From the NCBI GenBank assembly GCA_001661515.1, contig LUVW01000002.1:441850-505849 (forward strand): DNA of 64,000 bases, read 5' to 3'. Positions 1 through 12,087 of the stretch are shown piece after piece; the stretch's first letter is position 1, and every line of letters starts with the position of its first letter. The position numbers were made by a program, and so were the translations under genes. The notes below the pieces were generated by a model, which was given only the letters and a program-made list of their open reading frames with translations, was not told where the DNA came from and did no database searches. This DNA comes from Capniomyces stellatus. Taxonomy: Eukaryota > Kickxellomycota > Harpellomycetes > Harpellales > Legeriomycetaceae.

Positions 1-2870
1 TGCACCAGCCCAGATGTGTACTTGTGCAGCTCGGCTAGCAGCGGCCGGGTCCTGTCATCTGTGCAGTGCTCAAACATTCTTTGAATGACGCGACACCCGT
101 ATGGATGGGTTGCCAGATGGAACACTTGGCCATTAAACGCATTGATGATAAACTCTATGCGTGTGGCTGGCACACACTCAATGGTCTTTTGTATCACGTG
201 GTTTCCGTTCTGGTCCTTAACACACTTTAGAATATACCCATCAAGCTCCTGCACCATTGCCGTCTGCAGCTCCACACCAACATGCTCAAGTGCCTTTTGT
301 ACAACTCGACATCCGTACATCTGCAACGACAGTGCCAGAACGTGCGACTTCATCTGCAGGGCCAGCATGTGTCTTTGTGGCGCGCTCCCGTAGTCAAACA
401 GCTTCTGGATCACGTAGTTTCCAAACACGTCCGTCATCAAATGCAGTGCGTTGGTGTGGATTTCTTGGAACACCAGCACCTTCTCCTCTGCCGTCGCTGT
501 TTCAAGCTTCTGCTGGATAAATCTGGATCCATGCTGATCATTTGAAAATTCTGCTATGTATCCCCGGATGTCTTGCAATTCGTATTTTCTACTCTTGTTG
601 TTTCGGAACTCTTCTAGAACTGCACTCCGTGCGGGTTGCCCACTCCCATCTCCTGCTGTCGAGTACCCTTTTCCTGAAGAACTAGGCATTAAAGCCACCC
701 CCACACTCGACCCAGCTACCACTCCTACTCCTACTCCCACTCCTACTCCCATTCCAACTCCTACCCCTACTCCCGCACCAGCTGTCACCCCTGCTACTAC
801 TGGCCTAACAACTGGTGGTCCAACAGGTACTATTGGTCCTTGCATGTTTGTTTGCATTCCAATCTGCCCAACCGGGTTGCTAATCATTGGAGTCTGCTTC
901 TCAAACAAATTGTACTCTCTTGACTGAGCAAAATGGGATACATGTTGTTGTTGTTGTTGTTGTTGTTGCTGCTGTTGATGATGATGTTGCTGCTGTTGTT
1001 GCTGTTGCTGCTGCTTTTGGTGAGGGGATGATGACGAGATTGGCGAGTGCACTACTCCTCCGCTTGAGGGTACAATTGGTCCACTGAACCCTTGCACCCC
1101 TCCGCCATGGTACTCTACAAGCCCATGCATATCTGGCACACCAAATCCCTGGCCATGTCCAAACTGGGCTTGAGGCGCCATTTGTCTATTGATGTTCAGT
1201 GGGTAGTTTGAAGGCACTCCGTACTGCTGCCCAGGCGCTAAACCTCCACCGCCCAACCCCTGCATCTGCCCTTGCAGATACCCGTATGGCTCCTCGTGAC
1301 CCGCCCAGTACACTCCGCTGCTTGGATCAGGAAGTACTGCTCCTCTAGGCTGTGGATATGCACTGATCTCCAGTCCTGTTGACACGCTGCGCCCAAACCG
1401 ACTTTCGTGCTTGAACATGTGCTTCTGGTTTGGTGAGTGGTACATAAAGTTGTCTCCTTCGTTGTATGTTTTTGAAACTAGATACTCGTTGTGCTGCGGC
1501 ACTCCTATTGGCGCCTTGGGACCATCGTACCACTCGTTCCCATACTGCTGTTTCTGTACCTGTCTGTTCATTCCCGACGAAATAGGAACGCCATTATACC
1601 CATACACCATATTTCCCTTTTCATTCGGCAACTTGCGCTCGTTTTGGATCGCTACCCCCACTCCTCCTCCTCCTCCTCCTCCTCCAACAACTGACATTCT
1701 AGCCAAGTCGTTGCCAAGCCCATTAACTACACTGTTCTCTCGGTATGATCCCCTTGCGTCCCCGATTTGTCTAGGCGGCGTAGATGCTGATCGAGGCACT
1801 GAATCCAACATCTTGATGTGGTGGTTCCCCCACAGGTTCTTTGGTGTAGTGATTCTGCCAGCCCCAACCCCAATTCCAAACCCATTCTCAACTTCCCTAT
1901 TTCTTTCATCTTCGTCAAAGTTACCAAGAATAGCGTTCACCATAATCTGCCCTGTACTTGCCTCCAGCTCCGCCTGGTCCACCATAAAACCATTCTGATG
2001 CACACTGCCTCCTATATTGCCTCGGTATCCATCATTCTGCACCCCCATCAGTCCCAAACTCCCTGGAACAAACTGCTCTGCCCCACCATTAAGCTCATTT
2101 GGCTCTGCCGAGCTCTTTTTCATTCCTTTTTGGATTGGCGGTGTGCCGAAAATCCCAAGAGCATAGTTGTCGCTTTCCGCTACCCCCTGGTTCTCTCCTA
2201 TCACTCCCCTCTGTTTCCCCATTCGCATCCCCATATCACCATACAATGGAACCCCTCCCCCCACCCCCACCCCAAGCCCTCTTTCAAAATCCAGCTCCGT
2301 CGATATCCCCCTAGCCTCTGGTCCATTCCCTACTTTCGGAGCGTGCCCCCCATACAGCCCTGGGTTTTGGTCATGACCAAAGTACTGCAGGTTTAGCTCC
2401 CGATGCTCATCCCAAGACCCCACCCCCAAATCGCTCCAATCCTTATCTGCCACGTTGTCATTGCTGTCTGCAATCGAGTCCCAGACGTTTTTTCCCGCTC
2501 TTTTCATTCCAGTTCCGTTGAATCTATTCGGATCTGGTATAAATGGCTTAATATCTACTCCTCTACCCGGCGTAACACCCATTTGCCCTCCTCTGTTGAC
2601 CCTCAGGCCATTATAAGCTATTTCTACATTTGAAACGCCTCTCTTCTCCGCCTCCTTGTCATTCTGTGCAAAAAAACGACTTGATCCTTTCAGTGACTGC
2701 TCCTTGCTATTCTTAACCTCAACCTTGGACTTTAAAACTATTTTAAACCACATTTGTTTTATTCAAATTATACAGATTTTAGTACCATTCCATCTTGATT
2801 TACAGTCAGCAATACACCTCTGTTTTACTGATTGCCTTTTTTCAATCAATTCCAAATTACCTTGATCCAT
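1..2870 (-). CDS. Pumilio/PUF-family RNA-binding protein, C-terminus beyond the window
   Basis: This is a sequence-specific 3'UTR-binding translational repressor of the Pumilio family. The frame is open from 2753 down to base 1. About 650 low-complexity residues are followed by PUF repeats 1-5 and the start of repeat 6. The base-recognition helices read SRFIQ, NYVIQ, CRVVQ, NHVIQ and CRVIQ, the same order as animal and fungal PUM proteins, so a UGUA-type target is expected. The remaining repeats lie left of the window. The N-terminal part carries glutamine/histidine runs (about 942-1017), a Gly-Val repeat (717-780) and a glycine run near 1663-1686. I propose a 10-nt first exon (ATGGATCAAG, 2870-2861) spliced from donor GTAATT to an acceptor after TAAAATAG, which gives MDQV. 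If that is wrong, the first in-frame ATG is at 2753. The family is certain; the start is tentative. Confidence 0.93.
717..780 (-). repeat. In-frame (GGAGTx)n repeat encoding Gly-Val dipeptides
   Basis: The plus strand reads as imperfect CCTACT/CCCACT hexamers. On the coding strand they give an alternating Val-Gly run, interrupted once by Met, inside the disordered N-terminal part of the Pumilio protein. It is likely to vary in length between strains. Confidence 0.85.
942..1017 (-). repeat. CAG/CAA tract encoding poly-Gln with a His interruption
   Basis: TTG/CTG/ATG triplets on the plus strand encode roughly nine Gln, three His and ten Gln in the Pumilio protein. Mixed CAA/CAG codons and the His block show an old, interrupted repeat. 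Poly-Gln regions are common in fungal Puf proteins. Confidence 0.9.
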
Positions 2871-5800
2871 CTCTTGGCTAAAATCGGTAAAACTTTACAA
2901 ATATACCAAATCACTCTGCTTCGGTCACACTCTTGTCAAAAACAATACGTTTCTTAAATAAATAATATACTTGTGTTGCGATATTTACAAATTGCGCTGA
3001 ATGCACTTGATAAACATTAACTCCTTTGTCAGCAGGGTTTATGTATACTTATATATATATATGTACAGTTTTATATACACAATAGTCCCCTATAATAACA
3101 ACGAATACACAAACAACAGCACATTTGGTTAGTCTACTTTCTTCGAATTCTGCTTATAAACTTGCTCAAAGCGCATACACAATGCCTCGGTACAAATAAA
3201 AACTGTCCGCTTGGCAAAACCACATTTCTTTTAGCTAGCAAGTGAGCAAACAATCTTGAAAATCTACCCAAATCCTGTTGGATTCAGAATTAGTAGCAAA
3301 TTGATTGAATCCTGTCTACATCAATCATCTTCAACACCTCCCCTCGTCTGTCTTTACTTTTCTATAGCGGTTCTTATAACGCTTCTTTTGATTTCTTTGA
3401 CTGCCTTATACAGTAACTAAAGCATAAATTAAAATAATTACCGGAATAAGACTATCCTCGGAATGAAACCTACACCCGGATTGTATCTTGCCCGTTTACG
3501 AATATTGCTCCTTCTTCACTTTTGTTTCTGGCTGTACAATGTGTTCCTCTTGTCTACCCCTACAATCTAACTGAACTAGCTATCTGTTGTTGTTTCTTTT
3601 TTTCTCTTTACCTCCTTACAAGTAAATGCTATATTTTACTCTAGTGCAGGAAACGAAACAAAGATGTGTTGTACTAGTATGCTAGTGAATCTGAAGGATT
3701 TAGCACTGGTGTTCTTTCAATTTTTTTTTTCTCCAGCGTTAAAAAAAACTATTCAAATCTATTCAATCTCCTTGTTGCTTTTTTTTGGCCTTCTAACAAT
3801 TTATCTACTCTGTGTTTTGATCTTTTTATTATAGAAATAAGCTATTTAAAGTTACTATTCATTTAACAAACTCTACTTTCATTCCTTTTCTGCAATTTCA
3901 GTTTTTTTTTTTTTTCTCTCCCTACTTTGATGGTTCGACTTTTCAATAAACCTTTAACCCCATAATTCCTGATGCTTTTTTCAAAAAAGAATTTTTTACT
4001 TTTTGTCATCAACATTTTCACCCAAATTGATGCTTTTCTTTTCTTTTCTTTTTCATCGTTTAATGGAATTGGCGAGATTGATTAGCCCTAAGTCTGATTA
4101 GAACTGAAAGAAATGAAAAAAAAACTATAATTAATGTTAAATTACATACATTTATTTTGTTTGGGTATAGTCCAATAGCAAGCTAGTCTTGCTGGTTTTT
4201 TTTTTTGTTTTTTTTGCTAACAAAAAATTATTTGGCACTCTTACCCAAGCCAAAACTAAAATATTTTACTTTTTCTTTTCTTTTCTCTATTTTCAAAAGA
4301 CTCAACTTAGAGCCTCTTAATTTAGTTCATCTATTAATTATTTATTTAGTTATTATTCAACTTTTATGTCCTTTATTTTCGTTGTTATGTTATACCACTC
4401 TTAGTTGAGTCCAGTAAATATCTTTTAGTTTAGGTAAAATCAGTTTGGCCTTTATATAATTGTGTTTCTATTAACTCTTGGAATATGGATTTTTTAAACG
4501 TGGCAGAAAAGCTAAGCAACTGTGCATATTTCTATCATAGCCAACCTCAACGCTGCTATCCAAAAATCCACTATCAACCTTAGCGAACGGTTTAGTATAG
4601 ATATAAGAGGTCCAATCAAGCCTCTAACGCATCCTCCCAATTTTTCTTTGGTTTCCATTAATAAATAAAAATAATATTAAAAAAATAAAAATAAAAAGGC
4701 ACAGTCCTATCTTCAAGCTTTTCTCTCAAACTACATGGAGTTCATAATAAATACAGAAAGAACATTTTCTACTCACACTATCTTCAATTCAGCCATCTAC
4801 TGCAATACCATTTATAGTTTACCTTGAAAAGTCAAAAACACACAAAATGCCAATTACGTTTGTTTATTTAGCCTCCATGCCGAACTTATCAGTCATACTA
4901 GTTACTTTTCCACTTGTACTATCGCGCCGTCCCAGCACTATATAATATTATCCATTTAGCTATCCCGTCTATTTGGTTTACCAAGCTTACACTAAGCTAA
5001 ATCATACACTTGATCACCATCGCCATCGCCATCACCATCGCCGCCGTCACCCCCTTATCAGTTGATTTCAACTCTACATAATGAAACTGCCTCTTCCCTA
5101 ACAGGCATAATATCGTTGTACACAAAACCAAATCGATCTAAAGATTTACCTAGTCTTAGTAGTCCTAAATAAACACAATAATTTCTTACCCAAACACATT
5201 CAATCTTGGTGGTTTCTGCTAACACTACCCAAACCAACCAGATAGCTATTGTGATTATAATTATTATACGTCTTACAACCTTGTAAGCCAGCCATTATTT
5301 TTGTCCCTTAGTAGTGTCGCACTGAATTGCCAGAGGCACAAAACAGCTATGCCAGTAATGTTGCTCAGATCCATCATAATAAGCAATTGATTAATTTCCA
5401 GCAATTTTATTTATATCCAGAAAACTAAAACTAATTGGACCAGACTGACAAACAAATAACCACCAGGTATTGGATAAACTATTAGCTTCAGTCACTAGTT
5501 TACTTTTTTTCTTTTTGAAAATAAACTGCTTTCTATAACTTGGGAATAAAGATAACCCAGTTGTTAGCTAAATACTTTCTCCGTTTTAACTTTGCGATTT
5601 TGTTGTTTTTAAATTAGGTAATTACTATCAATAATTATTACTTGAAAATATCTAGACGATGTGATGATTCGCAGCCTTATTGCCTTATATTTGCGCATTT
5701 GAAATAAAGTTTTCAATTTGCTTTTTAGGTCTTTAAATAGGCCCTTTACCCATTTCCCATATTCCATTTCTTTCTTTTTTTATTTTTTTACTCTTTCTCT

Positions 5801-7000
5801 AAAGGTCCTTTACGTCATATGAAATTGTTTAGATTAAAATTAGTGAGTTAGCTTCAATGATAATAAAAAGACAGTGAGCTGAAGATTGAAAATAATAACA
5901 AACTGACTTACCCACGAACCATTGGTTCATTTGGAAGTCATATATAGATTGCTTTTTTTCATTTACTATTGAAATAGCCATATATAGATTGCTTATTGAA
6001 CCTTTTTTTTCCTCGCTTTTTCCCTTTTTTTTTCTTCTTCAATCTATTCAACAAGCATGATTTGACTTTGTTTCAGGGATTTTCTGAAACACTTTTAAAG
6101 CCATCTTTAACCGTAAACTCCATTGCACTCAGTTCGTCTAGTTCAGAGTCCAATTGCCTTTTTTTATCACTCAAAAAGATGGCCCAAGTCGTATTAGTAG
6201 ATCGTGTCTAAATGTGATATGGTCATCTACATATGCGAGTCATAAATTACACCACTCTGCTACTCGAGCTTAATTGTATATATCATATCATATATTATAC
6301 GTTGTATCTACGATTTTACTAAAACCTGACACGCAATACAGTCATTATCGAGCAATGACATATTTTATTCTCATGGCATCATAGATGACAAAGATGCGTT
6401 TAGTAAACACAATTCAAAGTATAGAACGATGAGTCTTGCAATAAAAGCAAAATAAATCCAAAGCGAGTTGGTAGTCATTTTATTGTCAATCAAACATAAT
6501 TAAAGCAACTAGCAAAAGAGTAATGTAGTAGTAGGGATCAGGTACGCAAGACCAAATTAGCATTGACGTTTAAACTTTATTATTTTACGAGACAATGTTT
6601 ATTTCTAACAATATTGTTAAAAGTTGAGCCAACATTGAGTAGCTGAGTTTGAACAACCAATACGCGATCCTGTTCCGGTTTTACATTTTTTGTTTTAGCT
6701 CAAACAGCAAATCGTTTTTGCGAATGCATAACCACTTTGGCTTTTACTACCTTCATCTTCCATTAAGTTAACCACTTTTTTACATGGATCTGTCTACCAA
6801 TAAATACACTCAACTTTAAAAGTATCCAATTAAGCCAGCATGTCCCAAGGTAAAAATGATCTTCACTACAATCGAAAATCGACAGTAATCAGAAAAGCTA
6901 CTACAATACCTCCGTAAAATATGTTGTACACGAAAAAGAAAATGACTTGGAAACTTGAAAAAAAGCATAAGCAAAAAAAAAAAAAAAAAAAAAANNNNNA

Positions 7001-7031
<31 letters not shown>

Positions 7032-7595
7032 CAAGAAATGATGTACATAAAACCAAAGCGACATTAAGCAGTGTAAACTAGCATAATCAATAATAAACTC
7101 ATCATACACAAACTATGATCTATAGCTCTGTTAATCAAAATTGCCTCTATTAGCGCGCAATGTCTATAAATAAAAGAATGAATAGTAAAGTCAAAATACC
7201 AAGCTTTAAACTTGGACACCCAAATCAAAAGAAAAATAATTTAAACACAAACGCAAATACAAAATAGAAGGTGAAAAGTGGAAAGTGAAAAGTGGAAACA
7301 AACAGTTCAAGATAAATACTTGACTTTGTAATAAAATGTTTTAAGTAGTTGGTACAATGTCTGTTCTGTGGCTATTGCCTTTTCAGTTATTTATTTTCTC
7401 TTTCATATCTCTGCATTACAGTATTAACAGCAAACAAGTGTCATATTTATCAAATACCAATACCCATACTTTAGTAACTTTGATATTACCATCCCATACT
7501 TTAATTATTTTATACCATCACCTCCTTTAGTTTCTGTATTCTCTTATTGTTTGTATATCTACATACCCTTATCAACTCATACACATATTTTAAAC
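2871..7595. other. Long AT-rich intergenic region with one assembly gap
   Basis: This stretch between the Pumilio start and the small CX9C gene has no convincing long coding sequence. It contains many T and A homopolymers, a short (CATCGC)n-like patch at 5034-5060, and a poly-A run (6973-7028) broken by five Ns. On the minus strand, 6070-6209 is an open 46-codon stretch preceded by a good acceptor (ACATTTAG) and ending in TGA. Its product contains DKKRQLDSELDEL. It could be the last exon of an unrecognised small gene, but I could not assemble the rest. Confidence 0.5.
6973..7028. repeat. Poly-A homopolymer with a 5-N assembly gap
   Basis: Twenty-two A residues, five Ns (6995-6999), then twenty-nine A residues. 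The assembler could not size the run, so its true length is unknown. Confidence 0.95.
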
Positions 7596-7962
7596 ATGGT
7601 ACAACTAAAGGAGCCCAAGATCAAGCTAAACCCTGTGAAAATGAAGAGAACACGCGCCTTTTACGGAGAGTATAAAGATACTGTTGTCAGCACAACTGTA
7701 AGAACAAGTCATCCCTTATTTCCTTTCCTTTTAGTATACCTCCACTCATTCACTTTATAATATTTAAATAAAAACCCCAAGCTTGTGAAAAAAAAACTAA
7801 AAAAACTGATATAATACCTCTTCACGCATCGATAAAGATCGTTGATCAGCTTTGTCACAGCCCTGCGAAAAGACCGCTGCAGCACTAAGGGATTGCTTTC
7901 TAAAATTTAACAACTACCAACACAACAAGTGTAGATGCATGACATACCATGGCTATTTATGA
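7596..7962 (+). CDS. Putative small CX9C mitochondrial protein, spliced
   Basis: A short basic exon (ATG 7596 to 7697, 34 codons, starting MVQLKEPKIKLNPVKMKRTR) ends at a GTAAGA donor. The best acceptor is GTCACAG at 7854-7860. The joined frame continues with PCEKTAAALRDCFLKF, an exact C-x9-C spacing, then NNYQHNKC. This resembles the first half of twin-CX9C proteins such as the mitoribosomal subunit mS37/Mrp10 (basic N-terminus) or Cmc4 (NNY before the third Cys). Read straight through, it stops at TGA 7960-7962 after 67 residues, without a clean second C-x9-C. A further donor (GTAGAT at 7931) could lead to another exon, so the 3' end is uncertain. The intron would be 163 nt, typical here. 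Such proteins are normally imported into the intermembrane space or matrix. The identity is inferred from motif spacing only. Confidence 0.4.
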
Positions 7963-8284
7963 AAATAATATCAATCATCGGGTTCAGGTTATCATAGAAG
8001 AAACTAGCGAATTTTTATGAATCAGTCATATATTTTTGATTCGTTTTGATGTAAAAATAAACAAAAACAGAACCCCAGCATATTAAATCGATAAGAATAG
8101 AACATCACCATGTTAACTCGATAAAAGTAGACCCGCAACTTTATTATTAACAATATATCTGAATACAGACTATGCCAAACCAACTGTTTTAATCAAACGA
8201 AATTGGCAATAGCCCTAGGAAGCGACAGTATATTATTTTATTTTTCAAACTAAAAACGCGTTACTCTTATTAAAAAAAAGGATT
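7963..8284. other. Short intergenic gap between convergent genes
   Basis: AT-rich, with no coding signal beyond a possible last exon of the small CX9C gene. It presumably holds the 3' ends of both flanking transcripts. Confidence 0.5.
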
Positions 8285-10221
8285 TTATAAAGACAAAGGA
8301 TCATATGATGATGATACACAAGTAAGCCGGCAACCGACGTTATAGCTGCCTATCGGCGTTATTTCAGAGTCAGTGGCTTCTGCATGGTTGCATCTACTCA
8401 AAATGTCTTCGAGCTTCCATACTTTTACATGAGAATCAGAAGAGACTGTGACCACCAACTTGATCTCTTTATTATCCTTGTCTAGGATGCTAGCAGAGGA
8501 AATCCCCTTAATTCTAAGCAAATCGGTTCAAAAAAAAACAACTTGTTAGCATGGTTGAAATAAAAGCGCCAAGCATAAACTGCTAAATAATAATAACAAT
8601 TGTATCTGCAGATATTTAAATCAGTATATATGAAGTGCAACTTGCCTATTATCGTGCACTTTTATAGATCCGATTTCTTTTCCTAGTTTAGTGTCCAACA
8701 CGTGTATGTGTTTATCTTGACCACCCACCAACAATAAATCTACACCTTCGCTCTCCACAAATAATGCCGACATTACTCTCTGTCCGCTCTGGAAAGTTGA
8801 TAATATCGAACCCTCAGAAATACCGTAGGCTGAAATACTATTGTCAATGGAAATAATTGCATACTGTGTCCCAGATTTGTTCCACAACACCTTCTCGCCC
8901 TCTATCAACAACAAATAATATCACGCAAACATTAGTTACAACTATACTAACTATAAGACCCAAAAAAAAACCATGCTAGCTAATTTAGAAATGGGTAAAT
9001 AGCAGCCAACATACCGGTTCCTAGCCTTGTTCTAACCGCCTTTTGACCTGTAAGCAGATTCCACAAAATAGCGGTTTTGTCTTTGGATACCGTAATGGCC
9101 AACTTTCCTGTTGGGTGAATAGAAATATCATTAACTTCCTTTCTACAATGTTGATACAAGCCCACAAGCAAAATTAAGGTTAAATACATGCTGTAATGAT
9201 GATCTGTCAAGTCTCTGGCACTGAGCTTCTTGTATTCTGGTTTCTTTTTTTTTTTTTGTTTCTTTTTTGGTGTTTTCAAAAATATAACAACAATAAACCA
9301 GTGAAAAGTAAATTTTTATAGCTTACAAGTGCCCTTTAAGAACCTTGAGTATCTCCCAGTCCTTCGTTCTATACACACAGATTTTGCCGTCCGTTGAAGA
9401 ACTCAGCAAATGCGTTTGACCATGGAAACGTAAACAGCTTATTGTCCCAGTATGCTCGTGCAAGGATCCAAGCTCCTTTTGTCGCTTCAAGTCAAACAGT
9501 CTACACATTGATTTTTATTAAAAACGAGTCTTGTTTGTTAATAATGGTTTGAAAACCCAAAGTTCAGCAATATACTTGGTGTTGTTATAGTTACCACTTT
9601 ATTTTAGATTCCATAAAAACTAGACTGATATATAGATTCAAGACTAAACAATCCGCTCCCACTTTCTGCAGTATGTATACTTACTTTACAATTTCGTCAG
9701 TGCTTCCAGAGGCCAAGTACCTGCCGCCAATCGAAACTGTCGTGATGCAACCAATATGCGTAGGCATAATAAATCTTGGCTTGATGTTCAGCTAAATTCA
9801 AAATAAAATCAATAGTTGTTTTGCTTTTAAAGTTTTAGGCAACTAAAGGGCAAGTGATACAACATAGTTGTGGTTGGAATTCGGCGTAGAACAAACACAA
9901 CCAAACTTATTTTAAGAAGGACAAAAGAAAAACTACGCTAACTAATACCTTTTCGGTAGATTCGTCAATGGTCGCCTCTAATCCGTACAGTAATCTCTCG
10001 TACGTCCCAGCCACAATTAAAATGGCTTTTGAGACTTTTTCTTTTAAAATGACACCAAGGCTTTCTTCATTTTCTTCCTCCTCGATACTTTTACTCTCTT
10101 CAACGATTTTAACAGAGCTGGACTTGTCGCTGCTTTCTGTCACCTTCAAGGCTTTGTTGACTTCTTTATTGGAGTTTTCCGTTAGCTTTGCTAACTTTCT
10201 TTTATTTGTCCTATTACCCAT
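8285..10221 (-). CDS. MAK11: MAK11/PAK1IP1-like WD40 ribosome-biogenesis protein
   Basis: In this family the protein acts in the nucleolus in 60S subunit maturation. Six exons give 388 residues: 10221-9949, 9791-9685, 9500-9327, 9142-9015, 8901-8646 and 8513-8285, all phase-consistent. A lysine- and glutamate-rich N-terminus is followed by WD40 blades: YLASGSTDEIVKLFDL, HTGTISCLRF...DGKICVYR, VNDISIHPTGKLAITVSKDKTAILWNL, and a C-terminal blade with SSDSHVKVWKL. The order and spacing fit yeast Mak11 and animal PAK1IP1. Intron 5 has a GC donor (GCAAGT) instead of GT, required by the frame (HDN-R-IKG). Introns are 113-184 nt. The gene converges on the small CX9C gene and is divergent from OSH3. 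The assignment rests on blade content and length; another WD40 family is possible but less likely. Confidence 0.85.
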
Positions 10222-12087
10222 TATGAATCAAGCTGTAAGCAACAAATATATACGAGTGTTGAACTTTTATTTGGAAATCTAAAGTTTAAACTATTGTTTT
10301 TTATAACTGTTACAAATGAAATCAGCTTATAAAGATATAATTGTTGTGCCTATCTAAACCGGAACAAGTTGGCTTTGTGTCAGTAAATATACTTGTAAAG
10401 TTGATCATCTTTTTCTCTAATTAAAAAAAATAAAGGCAAAAAATAAAAATAAAGGCAAAAAACTTGGAGCTGTACAGCGAATCGTTTTTAGCTAAAAAAA
10501 TTTTTTATAAAAAAAAAGTAAAAAAAAAAAATACAACTTACCATAAACTAATAAAGCTTTTTATGCGCAGTTTGATTTGAGACCATCAAAGCTAGTAAAA
10601 CTCGCAATGTAGAGCGCCAACTAGATTTGTGCGTTCGAGTAGTAAAACCCGTATTTTATCGCTGATCAGACTTGGCTGCAACGCCATTATACGCTATATA
10701 AGTTTACAACATTCATAAACCACCAAACAACCCAAGTATTCAGCTGCTGGCTGTAAAATCCGAGTATTCATATAAAATAACGAAGAATAGAAGGAAGCTG
10801 GGTGGCTTGTAAACACATTCGCCACTAGTTTACTTTGAGTCCCAAGCCTGTGCTTTTTTTATGTGTACACTGATATCCTTATTACCTTTTGGGCTAGCCG
10901 AAACACATACACACGGTCGATAGAAATTGCCTCTGCTTTGGTTGCTGATTGTTCACACCCTAGTAGGCAAACAGTAAAGAAAAGTGTGCTGATTAACTAA
11001 ACCCCAAATGGTACTAAAAGGCTGGTAATGAAAAGAAAAGTGATTAAAAAGCCTCACTTACTTGGCCTAGTACTCAATATTAATTGGCCAAAGCTACGAA
11101 TAGAGTGTAAAGGTTGTGTGTTTTGTTTTATATGGTCGGTTGAGTTTAAAAATAAAACTCACCTACAACAACAATAGCGAAATATAATATCTGGGGTTAA
11201 AAGCATTGTTACTGTTCTTTTTTTTTTTTGAACGCTAAATCAGGCTTTAGATTGGTACCATTTTAATGATATCCTAAAAATAGCCGATTTCGTTTACTTT
11301 AAGCTGATTGTAAGCTATCCTGGGCAGAATAAAAGCTTGATTTCACAAAGTTCTACCCAAATACTGCAAGAATAACCTAATAAATTAGTAATTGAAACTG
11401 CACTATTAAGATCATCTAAAAACAAACAGCACAATATAGTAACATTGCAGCCATAGAAATAGTGTGGAATAAAACAAGATAAATTCTTAGATAAAAAATA
11501 GGTATATTTTGCAATATTACTGTGCTTTTTTTTAAAAAATTCATTTCACACGAGAATAGCAAAGCAAAGAAAGAGGCAAAGTGAGATTTAAATAATCTAA
11601 AAGTTCACAACATTAAAAACATCTGAAATATACTGCCGAAATAATAACAATCACAACAGTAGTAGCAAGCAGAAATAATCTTGGTGTGTTTAAAGCTGGC
11701 GCTGTTCGGAAAAAATACAAATGCGAATCTTGGTGGTAATGGTACCAACGACTAAGGAAACAAACCGATAGAAAAAACGTATATAAAAAGATACAATACG
11801 ATTTCTTGAAGATAGACACTGGTAATATTCGACAGTATCAGTTACGAGCGGGGTTCCAATTTATTTAAAGTGGATGGAAATATCAGTACTCTTTTGCTGT
11901 TGAACTATTAACAAAGCAGTCTGGGATTTTATATATTTTTAATAAAAGCTAAATTGGAAAAGGGCGCAAGGTAAAACAAAGTACTAGTCAGCTAGAGAGA
12001 GAGAGAGAAAGGAAGAAAGAGAAAGAAAAGGCCTTGCTTTGCGATAAAATCGACAGGTAAAATAGTGCAAAGTGATTGAGGGGGGAG
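10222..12087. other. Divergent promoter region between MAK11 and OSH3
   Basis: The 1.9 kb between two divergent starts is AT-rich with A and T runs. A GA-rich tract (about 11995-12030) lies just upstream of the OSH3 ATG. On the minus strand, 11613-11751 is open, follows a strong pyrimidine-rich acceptor (TTTCCTTAG), and ends with a hydrophobic helix and TAA, as in a tail-anchored protein's last exon. No matching upstream exon was found. Otherwise I see nothing. Confidence 0.5.

Noticed and set aside
556..2865. Several plus-strand open frames rich in Pro, Ser and Thr
   Set aside because: They are antisense to the Pumilio coding frame, which has conserved PUF repeats.
5034..5060. CATCGC-type repeat that could encode a Gly-Asp run
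   Set aside because: Stops flank it closely in all frames, so it is a small simple repeat.
7735..7767. A 37-nt intron alternative for the small CX9C gene
   Set aside because: Other introns here are at least 87 nt, and the longer intron gives a conserved cysteine motif.
10621..10680. GTGCGTTCGAGTAG, resembling a tRNA B box
   Set aside because: No cloverleaf stems could be formed around it.
11613..11700. Resemblance of the hydrophobic exon to Sec61 beta
   Set aside because: The Pro-to-Pro spacing and conserved Asp-Pro context do not fit, so no name was given.
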